A program made the translations under genes and the position numbers. Of a DNA stretch of 64,000 nucleotides, positions 8,631-18,207 are shown piece by piece. Source of the stretch: Firmicutes bacterium UBA2116. GTDB lineage: Bacteria; Bacillota; Clostridia; Tissierellales; Sedimentibacteraceae. The DNA is taken from the NCBI GenBank assembly GCA_002331025.1, contig DCYG01000022.1, positions 62,001-126,000 of the forward strand. The letters are read 5' to 3'. Under the pieces are notes generated by a model. It searched no databases. It was not told the DNA's origin and saw only the letters and a program-made list of their open reading frames with translations. The first letter of the stretch is position 1. Each line of letters begins with the position of its first letter.

Positions 8631-8732
8631 ATACTGCTCTGATATTAAAAATACGGACAAATATTTGCTCGTGACAGGGAAAACAGTATATATTAGTTCG
8701 TCTAAGAGGAATTTACTGATGCGAATTAATAT
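8631..8732 (+). ncRNA. Structured leader candidate, copy 1 (upstream of tig)
   Basis: This segment is similar over about 80-100 bp to 25751-25854. It can form ACGGACAAA/TTTGCTCGT, then GTGACAGG and GAAAACAGTAT, and a terminal stem ATTAGTTCG / CGAATTAAT. Compared with copy 2, stem positions differ in paired fashion (T-A versus C-G, G-T versus A-T), which suggests that the RNA fold is kept. I recognise no known riboswitch class. A mobile element is the alternative. Confidence 0.5.
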
Positions 8733-8803
8733 ATTTATGAATTCATTTATTGAAACAATATTAGCTTTTAATCATACAATAATTTAAATATATAGGAGGA
8801 ACA

Positions 8804-10138
8804 ATGAGTTCTAAATTACTTAAAAAAGAAAAAAACATAGTTACTATTGAATTTACAGTCACACCGGATCAATTCGAAGAAGCGGTGAATAAAGCATATT
8901 TAAAAGCGAAAAATAGCATTAATGTGCAAGGATTCAGAAAAGGAAAGGCTCCAAGACATATAATTGAGAAAAAATATGGCAAGAGCATTTTTTATGATGA
9001 CGCTTTAGATTTTGCCGTTCAGGAAGAGTATCCAAAGGCAGTTACGGAATTAAACCTTGATGTAATTGACAGCCCTAAGGTAGATATTCAGAAATTTGAA
9101 ACAGGCGAAGACATTGTTGTAACTGCTGAGGTTGAAGTAATGCCTGAAGTTGAGCTCGGAGAATATAAAGGTGTCGAAGTTGAAAAGGTGGAAGTAAAGG
9201 TTACCGACGAAGATGTTGAAAAGGAACTTAAAGCTATTCAGGATAAGAATGCAAGAATAGTTGAAGTTACTGACAGACCTGTTCAAAACGGAGACTTTTT
9301 AACTATAGATTATGCCGGCTTTGTGGGAGAAGAACAATTTGAAGGAGGAACTGCTGAAAATCAGTCCCTTGAAATTGGCTCAAACACATTTATTCCGGGA
9401 TTTGAAGAACAGTTAATAGGTAAAAATAAGGGTGATGAGGTTCAGGTTAACGTAACATTCCCCGAAGAATATCATGCTGAAAACTTAAAAGGCAAGGATG
9501 CAGTATTTAATGTAAAAATTCATGAAATAAAATCAAAGGAAATGCCTGAAATAGATGACGAATTTGCAAAAGATATAAGCGAATTCGACACTTTGGAAGA
9601 ATTAAAAGCTGATACAAGAAAAAATCTTGAAAAAAGAGCGGCCGATTCTTCAAAGGTTACAAATGACAACAATGTATTAACTAAAATTATAAACGATGCT
9701 AAGATAGAAGTACCCGAAGTATTGATTAAAAGAGAAATTGATTATTTAGCAAAAAATTATGAACAACAATTCCGTCAACAAGGTTTTGTCGGTAAAGAAT
9801 ACGATGATATAATAAGTAATTTTGTTAACCAATACAAAGAAGGTGCAAAAGACCAAGCAGAATTTAACGTAAAAGCCGAATTGGTTTTAGAAGCAATAAT
9901 CAAGAAAGAAAATCTTCAGGCTTCTGAAGAAGATTTGATGAAAGAAGTAGAAGAAATGGCTAAGTCATATCAGGTAGAAGAAGAGAGAATGGAAGCTTTC
10001 AAGAACAGCATGCTTGAATCAAGCAGAGGTTATATCGAAGAAACTCTTAAAAAGAGAAAAGTTATAGAAATGCTTGTTGCAAGTGCCGTTTTTACAGAAC
10101 CTGCTGAAAAAGAAGCTGAAGAAAGCAAAGAAAAATAA
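8804..10138 (+). CDS. tig: Trigger factor
   Basis: The 444-residue ribosome-associated chaperone and peptidyl-prolyl isomerase binds nascent chains at the exit tunnel. Its N-terminal domain has the ribosome-docking signature QGFRKGKAPRHIIEKKYG. An FKBP-type domain follows (NGDFLTIDYAGFVGEEQFEGG, IPGFEEQLIGKNKGDE), and then a long helical C-terminal domain ending in acidic residues. The length is normal. The ribosome-binding site is GGAGG. It heads the proteostasis block tig-clpP-clpX-lon, an order shared by many Firmicutes. Confidence 0.97.
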   Translation: MSSKLLKKEKNIVTIEFTVTPDQFEEAVNKAYLKAKNSINVQGFRKGKAPRHIIEKKYGKSIFYDDALDFAVQEEYPKAVTELNLDVIDSPKVDIQKFETGEDIVVTAEVEVMPEVELGEYKGVEVEKVEVKVTDEDVEKELKAIQDKNARIVEVTDRPVQNGDFLTIDYAGFVGEEQFEGGTAENQSLEIGSNTFIPGFEEQLIGKNKGDEVQVNVTFPEEYHAENLKGKDAVFNVKIHEIKSKEMPEIDDEFAKDISEFDTLEELKADTRKNLEKRAADSSKVTNDNNVLTKIINDAKIEVPEVLIKREIDYLAKNYEQQFRQQGFVGKEYDDIISNFVNQYKEGAKDQAEFNVKAELVLEAIIKKENLQASEEDLMKEVEEMAKSYQVEEERMEAFKNSMLESSRGYIEETLKKRKVIEMLVASAVFTEPAEKEAEESKEK

Positions 10139-10208
10139 TTTAAGATAATATTAAGATAAATAAGTACAATAATAGTATAATGAAATATAATAAATAGGAG
10201 GAAATATT

Positions 10209-10793
10209 ATGGCTTTAGTACCATATGTAATTGAACAAACAGGCAGAGGCGAAAGATCTTACGATATATATTCGAGATTGTTAAAGGACAGAATAATTAT
10301 ATTAAGTGATGAAGTTAATGATGCAACAGCAAGCGTAATAGTTGCACAGCTGTTATTTTTAGAGTCAGAGGATCCTGATAAGGATATACAGCTATATATT
10401 AACTCCCCAGGCGGCTCTATAACAGCAGGTATGGCAATCTATGACACCATGCAGTATATTAAGCCGGACGTATCTACTATATGTATAGGTATGGCTGCAA
10501 GCATGGGTGCGTTTTTACTGTTGTCGGGAGCAAAAGGAAAAAGATTTGCACTGCCGAATTCAGAAATAATGATTCACCAGCCCCTTGGCGGGATGAAGGG
10601 TCAGGCATCTGACATAAAAATTCACGCTGACAGAATAATTAAGATAAGAGATACTTTAAATGATATCATTAGTGAAAAAACAGGTCAGTCAATAGAGAAA
10701 GTTTCGCGCGACACTGACAGAGATAATTTCATGTCAGCGGAGGAAGCGAAAGCTTATGGCATAATAGATGATATAATTGCCAAAAGAAAATAA
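10209..10793 (+). CDS. clpP: ATP-dependent Clp protease proteolytic subunit
   Basis: The 194-residue serine peptidase forms the barrel that degrades proteins fed by ClpX. The catalytic Ser lies in GMAASMGAFLL, the His in MIHQPLGG, and the Asp in the region DTDRDNFM. The start MALVPYVIEQTGRGERSYDI is typical of the mature-like N-terminus. GGAGG lies 7 nt before the ATG. clpX starts 11 nt after the stop, so the two form an operon. Confidence 0.97.
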   Translation: MALVPYVIEQTGRGERSYDIYSRLLKDRIIILSDEVNDATASVIVAQLLFLESEDPDKDIQLYINSPGGSITAGMAIYDTMQYIKPDVSTICIGMAASMGAFLLLSGAKGKRFALPNSEIMIHQPLGGMKGQASDIKIHADRIIKIRDTLNDIISEKTGQSIEKVSRDTDRDNFMSAEEAKAYGIIDDIIAKRK

Positions 10794-10804
10794 GGAGTGT
10801 TTCA

Positions 10805-12064
10805 ATGAGCAAAAATAATGATAAGCAAATCAAATGCTCGTTTTGCGGTAAGGCTCAGGAACAGGTAAGAAGATTAATAGCCGGTCCTGACGTATATATC
10901 TGCGATGAATGTATTGAATTGTGTCATAACATTGTGGATGACGATATAGACTTATTCGAAGAATATGATTTTACTGAACTCCCGAAGCCAAAAGAAATTA
11001 AAGAAAAGCTTGATGAGTATGTAATTCAGCAGGATTGCGCAAAAAAAAGCTTGGCAGTGGCAGTATACAATCATTATAAAAGAATTAATTATAAAGCAAA
11101 AGATGATGGTGTTGATATTCAAAAAAGCAATATTTTATTGCTTGGGCCTACCGGAAGCGGTAAGACGTATCTTGCACAAACATTGGCAAGGTTGTTAAAT
11201 GTACCATTTGCAATTGCAGATGCTACATCATTGACAGAAGCAGGCTATGTTGGTGAGGATGTTGAGAACATACTGTTAAAGCTGTTGCAGGCTGCAGATT
11301 TTGATGTTGAAAGGGCAGAAAAGGGCATCATTTATATTGATGAAATCGATAAAATTTCCAGACGTTCAGAGAACCCTTCTATAACGAGAGATGTAAGCGG
11401 CGAAGGTGTGCAGCAAGCACTTCTTAAAATATTGGAGGGAACTGTTGCAAATGTACCGCCACAAGGCGGAAGGAAGCACCCGCATCAGGAGTTTATACAA
11501 ATAGACACTACAAATATATTATTTGTTTTAGGCGGTGCCTTTGACGGAATAGAAAAAATAGTACAAAAAAGAATAGGCAAAAAAAGTATCGGGTTTGGTG
11601 CAGACCTTACAGGTAATTCGGCTATGGATACCGATAAACTTTTACAACAGGTTCAAACACAGGATTTATTGAAATTTGGATTAATTCCTGAATTTGTGGG
11701 CAGAATGCCGGTTGTAGTTGCCTTAGAAAAGTTAGATAAAAAGGCTTTAATGTCTATTTTGACAGAGCCAAAGAACTCCCTTGTAAAACAATATAAGGAA
11801 TTGTTCAAAATGGATAATGTTGAATTGGAGATAGAAAAGGATGCCTTGGAAGAAATAGCTGACAGAGCTTTGGAGATAAAAACAGGTGCAAGAGGTTTGA
11901 GAGGCATACTTGAAAGTACAATGACTGATGTTATGTACGAAATTCCATCTCGAAATGACATTAAAAAATGTGTTATAACTAAGGATACTATAGTTAATAA
12001 AAGTGAACCGAAATTGGTATTGACTAAGAAATTGTTAACTGATAAAAAAGAAAACGCATCATAG
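10805..12064 (+). CDS. clpX: ATP-dependent Clp protease ATP-binding subunit ClpX
   Basis: The 419-residue AAA+ unfoldase has an N-terminal zinc domain (CSFCGKAQ and CDECIELC). It also has Walker A GPTGSGKT, Walker B IIYIDEIDK, a pore-region GYVGEDVEN and the ClpP-docking IGF loop (SIGFGADL). It unfolds tagged substrates and passes them to ClpP. The C-terminal sensor 2 motif GARGLRGILE is present. The TAG stop codon lies in the first bases of a 124-bp repeat element. Confidence 0.97.
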   Translation: MSKNNDKQIKCSFCGKAQEQVRRLIAGPDVYICDECIELCHNIVDDDIDLFEEYDFTELPKPKEIKEKLDEYVIQQDCAKKSLAVAVYNHYKRINYKAKDDGVDIQKSNILLLGPTGSGKTYLAQTLARLLNVPFAIADATSLTEAGYVGEDVENILLKLLQAADFDVERAEKGIIYIDEIDKISRRSENPSITRDVSGEGVQQALLKILEGTVANVPPQGGRKHPHQEFIQIDTTNILFVLGGAFDGIEKIVQKRIGKKSIGFGADLTGNSAMDTDKLLQQVQTQDLLKFGLIPEFVGRMPVVVALEKLDKKALMSILTEPKNSLVKQYKELFKMDNVELEIEKDALEEIADRALEIKTGARGLRGILESTMTDVMYEIPSRNDIKKCVITKDTIVNKSEPKLVLTKKLLTDKKENAS

Positions 12065-12184
12065 ACCGCTGAAAATTCCAGCCTGCGTCGTTATCGCTTC
12101 GACGGTCAATCCTCGCGTATGTTGAATACGTTGCGGTTGCCCGTCTTGCGATGCCTTGCAGGACGAAAATTTTCAACGGTCTAT
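12061..12184. repeat. 124-bp dispersed element, copy 1
   Basis: The terminal inverted repeats ATAGACCG..TGAAAA and TTTTCA..CGGTCTAT bound a palindromic element with a core (TCCTCGCGTATG, AATACGTTGCGG) shared by copies at 28712-28835 and 48101-48224. It encodes no protein. The first bases provide the clpX stop codon. It resembles a non-autonomous miniature element. Confidence 0.75.
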
Positions 12185-12206
12185 AAGATAGATGTAGTGT
12201 TTTGTG

Positions 12207-12238
12207 AACTGCCTGCTGCTACAAGCAGGCAGTTTTTA
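12207..12238 (+). terminator. Intrinsic terminator between clpX and lon
   Basis: AACTGCCTGCT and AGCAGGCAGTT form an 11-bp perfect stem with a 6-nt loop, followed by TTTTT. It could end the clpPX transcript or attenuate transcription into lon. Confidence 0.85.
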
Positions 12239-12251
12239 CTAAGGAGATTAT

Positions 12252-14585
12252 ATGATTGAAAATTACAGTATAGAAAATAAAAAGCTTCCTTTGATTCCAA
12301 TCAGGGGAATCGGAATATTCCCGGATACAATGATGCATTTTGATATTGGCAGGGAAAAATCAATAAATGCTTTAGAAGAAGCAATGTTGGAAGACTCAGA
12401 TATTTTTCTTACAATACAAAAAGAAGCAGATATAGATTCACCTAAAGAAGAAGATTTTTTCGAGGTTGGTGTCATTTGTAAAATTAAGCAGATGATTAAG
12501 CTTCCCGGAGACAATATAAGAGTGCTTGTTGAAGGCGTGAACAGAGCTAAAATTGTGTCCATTGTTCAGACAGAGCCGTATTTTGAGGTTATGCTGGATG
12601 AATATGTATATAATAATGATGCCTTGATAAATGATGAATTAGAAGCAATGATTCGCCTGACTCTGGAAAATTTCGAAGAATATTCATTAATATATACAAA
12701 AATAGCACCCGATGCCCTTATTTCTCTTAAAGAAATAAAAAATCCCGATAAATTTGCCGATGTGGTTGCGTCATATATTTATTTAAAGCATGAGCAAAAG
12801 CAAGCGTTGTTAGAAATATTCGGCCCATATGAAAGACTTGAATCAATCAATACGTACTTATCTAAGGAAATAAAAGTTTTAGAAATTGAAAATGAAATCA
12901 GCGAGCTTGTGAGAAAACAGGTCAGCGAATTTCAAAAGGATTATTATTTAAAGGAGCAATTGAGAGCTATCCAGAAGGAGCTTGGCGAGGATGAAGGTAT
13001 AGAGCTTGAAGTTGATGAATATCTGGATAAAATAAAAAAAGCCAATATGCCGAAGGAAGTAAAGGAAAAGGCAGAAAAAGAAATAAACAAGCTTCTGAAA
13101 ATTTCTTCATCATCACCTGATGCAGGAGTAATAAGAACATACGTAGATTGGCTCATTGATCTGCCCTGGAACAAAAAAACAAAAGACAATACTGATTTGA
13201 AGAAAGTGAGAAATGTATTGTCAGAGGATCACTATGGTTTAGAGGATATAAAGGAAAGGATACTTGAATATCTTGCTGTGAAAGCAATAAATAAAGATAT
13301 GAAAGGACCGATACTTTGCTTTGTCGGACCTCCCGGAGTAGGTAAAACATCCGTTGCTAAATCCATAGCAAGAGCCATGAACAGAAAATATGTGAGAATG
13401 TCATTGGGCGGGGTCAGAGATGAAGCGGAAATCAGAGGTCACAGAAGAACATATATAGGGGCCATCCCAGGGAGAATAATATCATTAATTGCAAAAGCTA
13501 AGGCAAATAATCCAGTATTTTTGCTTGATGAAATAGATAAGCTTGCAAGTGACTACAAGGGAGATCCGGCGTCGGCATTGTTGGAGGCATTGGATCCTGA
13601 ACAGAATAAAACATTTACAGACCATTATATTGAAGCTCCGTTCAGCTTAGAAAATGTAATGTTTATTACTACTGCAAATACAACATCCACCATTCCGGGA
13701 CCACTGTTAGATAGAATGGAAGTAATTGAGATATCCGGTTATACTGATATGGAAAAGATAAATATAGCCGAAAAGTATTTAATTAAAAAACAAATTAAGG
13801 AGCATGGATTAAAAGAAACTCAGGTAAGTATTTCGCAAAATGCCATAACCGAAATAATTGAAAGATACACACGTGAATCGGGTGTACGTAATCTTGAACG
13901 AAGCATAGGATCTTTAATAAGAAAAGCTGCTGTACAAATAGTGGAAAATAAAAAGAAAACTGTTACAATCAATAATGGAAACCTGAAAAAATATTTGGGT
14001 ATTCCGAAATATGATTATGATTTAGCATATGAAGAAGATCAGGTAGGTGTTGTAACGGGTCTTGCCTGGACTAAGGTTGGCGGAGAAACTCTGTTTATAG
14101 AAGTAAACACTATGAAGGGTGACGGCAAGCTTCAGCTTACAGGTAAATTAGGCGATGTAATGAAGGAATCTGCTATGGCAGCTATTAGCTATATAAAAGC
14201 AAATGCAGACAAATTTAAAATAGATTACAGTAAATTTAAGGAAACAGACATACACATTCATGTACCTGAGGGAGCAATTCCAAAGGATGGTCCTTCAGCA
14301 GGAATAACAATGGCTACGGCGGTTATATCCGCGCTTACTGATGTACCGGTGAGAAAAGATGTGGCTATGACCGGGGAAATTACAATAACAGGCAGAGTAT
14401 TGCCTATCGGCGGATTAAAAGAAAAGCTGCTGGCTGCAAAGAGAGCCGGAATCAAAAGGGTGGTTCTGAGTACTAAGAATAAGCCGGATGTATCAAAAAT
14501 CGACAGTAAAATAATTCGCTCCATGGAAATAGTTTATGCAGATAAAATAGAGGATGTAGTTAAATACGCATTAGCCGATAGATAG
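12252..14585 (+). CDS. lon: ATP-dependent Lon protease
   Basis: The 777-residue cytoplasmic protease has an N-terminal substrate-binding domain (LPLIPIRGIGIFPDTMMHF) and an AAA+ module with GPPGVGKTSVAKSIA and PVFLLDEIDKL. The C-terminal protease domain has the catalytic Ser in PKDGPSAGITMA and the Lys in GLKEKLLAAKRAGI. The length is normal. A ribosome-binding site AAGGAG lies before the ATG. An 11-nt repeat array begins at the base after the stop. Lon degrades misfolded and some regulatory proteins, complementing ClpXP encoded just upstream. Confidence 0.97.
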   Translation: MIENYSIENKKLPLIPIRGIGIFPDTMMHFDIGREKSINALEEAMLEDSDIFLTIQKEADIDSPKEEDFFEVGVICKIKQMIKLPGDNIRVLVEGVNRAKIVSIVQTEPYFEVMLDEYVYNNDALINDELEAMIRLTLENFEEYSLIYTKIAPDALISLKEIKNPDKFADVVASYIYLKHEQKQALLEIFGPYERLESINTYLSKEIKVLEIENEISELVRKQVSEFQKDYYLKEQLRAIQKELGEDEGIELEVDEYLDKIKKANMPKEVKEKAEKEINKLLKISSSSPDAGVIRTYVDWLIDLPWNKKTKDNTDLKKVRNVLSEDHYGLEDIKERILEYLAVKAINKDMKGPILCFVGPPGVGKTSVAKSIARAMNRKYVRMSLGGVRDEAEIRGHRRTYIGAIPGRIISLIAKAKANNPVFLLDEIDKLASDYKGDPASALLEALDPEQNKTFTDHYIEAPFSLENVMFITTANTTSTIPGPLLDRMEVIEISGYTDMEKINIAEKYLIKKQIKEHGLKETQVSISQNAITEIIERYTRESGVRNLERSIGSLIRKAAVQIVENKKKTVTINNGNLKKYLGIPKYDYDLAYEEDQVGVVTGLAWTKVGGETLFIEVNTMKGDGKLQLTGKLGDVMKESAMAAISYIKANADKFKIDYSKFKETDIHIHVPEGAIPKDGPSAGITMATAVISALTDVPVRKDVAMTGEITITGRVLPIGGLKEKLLAAKRAGIKRVVLSTKNKPDVSKIDSKIIRSMEIVYADKIEDVVKYALADR

Positions 14586-14693
14586 GCAATGGATGGGCGA
14601 TGGATTAGCTATAGATAGGCAATAGATTAGAATAAGTAACAATTGCCAATCAATTGATAGTCCATTGCAAGTCGACTGCAAATCCATTGTACT
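14586..14693. repeat. Inverted 11-nt repeat array, copy 2
   Basis: Directly after the lon stop come GCAATGGATGG, GCGATGGATTA, GCTATAGATAG and GCAATAGATTA. The units then recur inverted: the complement of 14645-14693 reads ACAATGGATTT, GCAGTCGACTT, GCAATGGACTA, TCAATTGATTG. The array fills the lon-engB gap. Confidence 0.8.
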
Positions 14694-14704
14694 GGGAGGA
14701 ATAT

Positions 14705-15298
14705 ATGATAATAAAAAAAGCAGAATTACTTATTACGGCTGTTAAAAAAGAACAATATCCAGATACGGTTGTACCTGAAATTGCTTTTGCAGGCAAATCT
14801 AATGTAGGGAAATCCTCAATGATTAATGCATTGCTAAACAGAAGAAGTCTGGCAAGAACGAGCTCACAACCGGGAAAGACACAGACATTAAATTTTTATA
14901 ATATTAATGATTCATTCAATTTTGTTGATTTGCCGGGATATGGATATGCAAAGGTATCAAAATCCGAAAAAGAAAAATGGGGCAAAATGATTGATACATT
15001 TTTGCATAACAGAAAACAGCTTAAGGAAGTAATTTTACTTGTTGATATCAGGCATGAACCCAGCAATAATGATATTCAAATGTATGATTGGATAAAAAGC
15101 TGCGGATATACAGGCTACGTCATTGCTTCAAAGGCAGATAAGCTTTCTAAAACTCAACAAATTAAAAGCGTTAATATAATTAAGAAAACATTGAATATTA
15201 CGGATAAAAATATAATAATTCCGTTTTCATCAGCATCTAAATCAGGTGTTGAACAAATATGGGATTTGTTTGTAAATATTTTAGGCTTGGAAAATTAG
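14705..15298 (+). CDS. engB: Ribosome biogenesis GTP-binding protein YsxC/EngB
   Basis: The 197-residue GTPase is needed for late 50S subunit assembly. It has G1 GKSNVGKSS, the switch region RTSSQPGKTQT, G3 DLPGYGYAKV and G4 ASKADK. The ATG at 14705 follows GGGAGG. An in-frame upstream start at 14654 lies within the repeat array and lacks a ribosome-binding site. The lon-engB order is conserved across Firmicutes, which supports the assignment. Confidence 0.95.
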   Translation: MIIKKAELLITAVKKEQYPDTVVPEIAFAGKSNVGKSSMINALLNRRSLARTSSQPGKTQTLNFYNINDSFNFVDLPGYGYAKVSKSEKEKWGKMIDTFLHNRKQLKEVILLVDIRHEPSNNDIQMYDWIKSCGYTGYVIASKADKLSKTQQIKSVNIIKKTLNITDKNIIIPFSSASKSGVEQIWDLFVNILGLEN

Positions 15299-15396
15299 AA
15301 CAGTTCAATTTTACGTAAAAAATCCATGTTAAATTTTATGCAAATTGATTAAAAGCATTGCAAGTGGGTATATTACTTTTAATTGGAGGAATAATA

Positions 15397-15783
15397 ATGG
15401 ATTATAAAGTTGAGCGTTATCTAAAGAGCGACATAAACAACGCGAAAATAACTGTTGAAGAAATTTTAGACAGCATAAAAAACATTGTAAGCGAGAACAC
15501 TTTCTTTAACACTAAACTGATATTGAATGAATTAATTATAAATAGTATTTTACACGGAAATCAAAAAGATAAAAGCAAACAGGTTTTTATTAATTTATTG
15601 ATTGATAAGTCTTGCATTATTATAGAAGTAGCTGATGAAGGATTGGGAATTTGTTATAAGAAAAAAGCTTACGGTGATTATGATTTTTGCGAATCTGGAA
15701 GAGGATTGATGTTGGTTGAAGGTCTTTCCGATAAGTTTGAAGTATGCGGAAACAGAGTTAAATGCGTACAATATATTAAATAG
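15397..15783 (+). CDS. RsbW-like ATP-binding regulatory protein (HATPase_c_2)
   Basis: The 128-residue protein is a single GHKL ATPase domain: N-box LILNELIINSILHGN, G1 DEGLGI and G2 GRGLMLVEGLSD. This is the layout of anti-sigma-factor kinases such as RsbW and SpoIIAB. No sigma factor or anti-anti-sigma partner is adjacent, so the target is unknown. GGAGG lies before the ATG at 15397; an upstream in-frame start at 15358 is not preceded by one. A cytoplasmic regulatory role is inferred from the fold only. Confidence 0.75.
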   Translation: MDYKVERYLKSDINNAKITVEEILDSIKNIVSENTFFNTKLILNELIINSILHGNQKDKSKQVFINLLIDKSCIIIEVADEGLGICYKKKAYGDYDFCESGRGLMLVEGLSDKFEVCGNRVKCVQYIK

Positions 15784-15831
15784 TCGTTTTTATATTTATT
15801 TAATTATGTTATAATAGACACCTAACAGGTG

Positions 15832-15851
15832 TTTATTTATTTATTTATTTA
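15832..15851 (+). repeat. TTTA x5 microsatellite
   Basis: Five TTTA units lie between a TATAAT-containing region plus the palindrome CACCTAACAGGTG and the helicase ribosome-binding site. From the alternative GTG start at 15829 this tract would be coding, so unit gain or loss could shift that frame. Confidence 0.7.
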
Positions 15852-15867
15852 TTTTTTGGAGCAAATC

Positions 15868-18207
15868 ATGGACAACATTAAGCTTTCGGTTAGAGAATTA
15901 GTTGAATTTGTATATAAAAGCGGAGATATTAACGTAAAAAACCTGAGTCCCGAAAGAGCAATGGAAGGAATAAAGGCACATAAAATTCTTCAGTCTTTAA
16001 TGGGAGAGAACTATCAAAAAGAATATTTTCTCAAAAGGGAATTTACCGTTAACAATATACAGTTTACAATAGAAGGAAGAGCTGACGGAATAATATCCGA
16101 AAACAATGAAATTATAGTAGATGAAATTAAATCTACTTATACGAATTTGGATTTTATTGAAAAAAATTATAACGAAGCCCATATTGCGCAGGCAAAATGT
16201 TACGCGTACATTTACTGTCTTGATAATGAAATAAACAATATCTCAATTCAGTTAAGATATTATAATTTAGATACGGAAAAAACGAAAACAATTCCTTATA
16301 ACTATGACCTTAAGGAACTTGAATTGTTTTTTTATGAGCTTTTAAATTCTTATATTGAATGGGCTCAAACGATTATTGACTTAAAAAAGGAAAGGGAACG
16401 CTCAATAAACGATCTTAAATTTCCATTTGATTATTACAGAAAAGGCCAGAGAGATTTTTCTGTTGCTGTTTTCAGTACAATAAAAGAAGGTAAAAAATTA
16501 TTCTCTCAGGCACCGACAGGTGTTGGTAAAACTATATCTATTTTATTTCCTGCTATTAAATCCATGAATTATAAAAACAATACAAAGGTTTATTATCTCA
16601 CGGCTAAATCATCTACTAAAACAATTGCTTTTAATACTGTTAAAATGATGGTTCATAAGGGATTAAGCCTGAGAACAACGGTTATAACAGCAAAGGACAA
16701 AATATGCTTCATGGAAGAAACTAATTGCGATCCGGAATATTGTCCATATTCAAAAGGATATTATGACAGGTTGAATATACCTCTCAAAAATGCCGTTAAA
16801 AACAACTGTTTGTTTGACAGGGAATATATAGAAGAAACAGCAAGAAAGCATGATCTATGCCCATTTGAATTTTCTCTTGATTTAAGTTATATGTCTGATG
16901 CTGTCATTTGCGACTATAATTATTATTTTGATCCGAGAGTTGCTCTTCAAAGGGATGATGTATTTAAAAATACTAATGATATACTTCTGATTGATGAAGC
17001 TCATAATCTTGAAGACAGAACAAGAGATATGTTTTCTCCCGAGCTTATAAAGGAAGATTTCTATGAACTTTATAAAGTGATGAAGAAAACCAATAAAAAA
17101 ATAGGCAGCGCACTACATAATATTAACAAGAGATTTATAGAAATTAAAAAAGAAGCTGATAATGAGTCAAAAATTTTAGAAAATGAACCTTCTGAGCTAA
17201 TAAGTTCCCTAAGGAAATTTTCAACTATAGCAGAAAAATTTATAAACGATAAAAAAAATGAAAATATACCGGATGAGTTAATTGACATGTATTTTAAAAG
17301 TACATTTTTTATAAAAATTTCCGAAATAGCAAATTCAAATTTTTGCTACTACGTTGATTTTATAGGAAATAAAACTAAGGTTAAGTTGTTTTTAATAGAT
17401 CCATCCTCAGTATTGAAGGAAATATTAAAAAATGCGTGGTCTTCAATATTTTTTTCAGCAACCTTAACTCCTTTAAAATATTTCAGATATATTTTAGGCG
17501 GAGAGGATGACGACCATATATTAAAAATCAAATCACCCTTTGATGATGAAAATTTAAATTTAATGATAACCTCGGATATTTCCATGAAATATACGGAAAG
17601 AGAGGCAAACATAGAATCAGCATGCTGTTATATAAATAAATTGATATCCGAAAAGAAAGGTAATTACATGGTGTTTTTCCCTTCCTACAGCTTTATGGGG
17701 AAAATTTATGAGACTTATGAAAATTTATATGATACTTCAAACATTATTTTACAAAATCAAGGATTAAATGAAGAAGAGCAAACAGAAATTGTAGATAAGT
17801 TTAAAAGCCAAACAGGGTTGGTATTATTCACCGTTGTGGGAGGAGTATTTTCTGAGGGCATTGATTTACCCCTTGAAAAATTAATAGGTGCGGTTATAAT
17901 AGGTACAGGAATACCTCAAATTTCCTTTGAAAGAAATATTATTAAAGGATTTTTTGATGAAAAATATAATTCAGGCTATGACTTTGCATACAAATATCCT
18001 GGTTTCAATAAAATTTTACAATCCGCAGGCAGAGTGATAAGAACTGAAAATGACAGAGGCACGGTGCTTATGATAGATTCAAGGCTGTGCCAGATGACAT
18101 ACATAAAGCTGTTTCCTGAGCATTGGAAACATTATAAAAAGATTAATAATGTAAACAACTTAATAAACGAGGTAAAGTTATTTTGGGACGGGAAGGAGAA
18201 TAAATGA
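15868..18207 (+). CDS. Fused Cas4-like PD-(D/E)XK nuclease and XPD/DinG-type helicase
   Basis: The 779-residue protein begins with a nuclease-like region (ERAMEGIKAHKILQSL, then GRADGII..VDEIKSTY, the D..EXK pattern, then AQAKCYAYIYCL). A superfamily 2 helicase follows, with Walker A APTGVGKT, four Cys in the region CFMEETNCDPEYCP..NNCLF that could hold a 4Fe-4S cluster, and the box LIDEAHNLEDR. The C-terminal motif QSAGRVIRTENDRG matches DinG/Rad3 motif VI. A DNA repair or processing role is likely. I use the ATG at 15868 after TTGGAG. The downstream aminotransferase overlaps by ATGA. Confidence 0.85.
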   Translation: MDNIKLSVRELVEFVYKSGDINVKNLSPERAMEGIKAHKILQSLMGENYQKEYFLKREFTVNNIQFTIEGRADGIISENNEIIVDEIKSTYTNLDFIEKNYNEAHIAQAKCYAYIYCLDNEINNISIQLRYYNLDTEKTKTIPYNYDLKELELFFYELLNSYIEWAQTIIDLKKERERSINDLKFPFDYYRKGQRDFSVAVFSTIKEGKKLFSQAPTGVGKTISILFPAIKSMNYKNNTKVYYLTAKSSTKTIAFNTVKMMVHKGLSLRTTVITAKDKICFMEETNCDPEYCPYSKGYYDRLNIPLKNAVKNNCLFDREYIEETARKHDLCPFEFSLDLSYMSDAVICDYNYYFDPRVALQRDDVFKNTNDILLIDEAHNLEDRTRDMFSPELIKEDFYELYKVMKKTNKKIGSALHNINKRFIEIKKEADNESKILENEPSELISSLRKFSTIAEKFINDKKNENIPDELIDMYFKSTFFIKISEIANSNFCYYVDFIGNKTKVKLFLIDPSSVLKEILKNAWSSIFFSATLTPLKYFRYILGGEDDDHILKIKSPFDDENLNLMITSDISMKYTEREANIESACCYINKLISEKKGNYMVFFPSYSFMGKIYETYENLYDTSNIILQNQGLNEEEQTEIVDKFKSQTGLVLFTVVGGVFSEGIDLPLEKLIGAVIIGTGIPQISFERNIIKGFFDEKYNSGYDFAYKYPGFNKILQSAGRVIRTENDRGTVLMIDSRLCQMTYIKLFPEHWKHYKKINNVNNLINEVKLFWDGKENK

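Noticed and set aside
8631..8732. Known riboswitch such as c-di-GMP-I or guanidine upstream of tig
   Set aside because: Some bases (GACAGG, ACGG) are suggestive, but the class-defining helices and loops I know are not present; kept as an unnamed leader.
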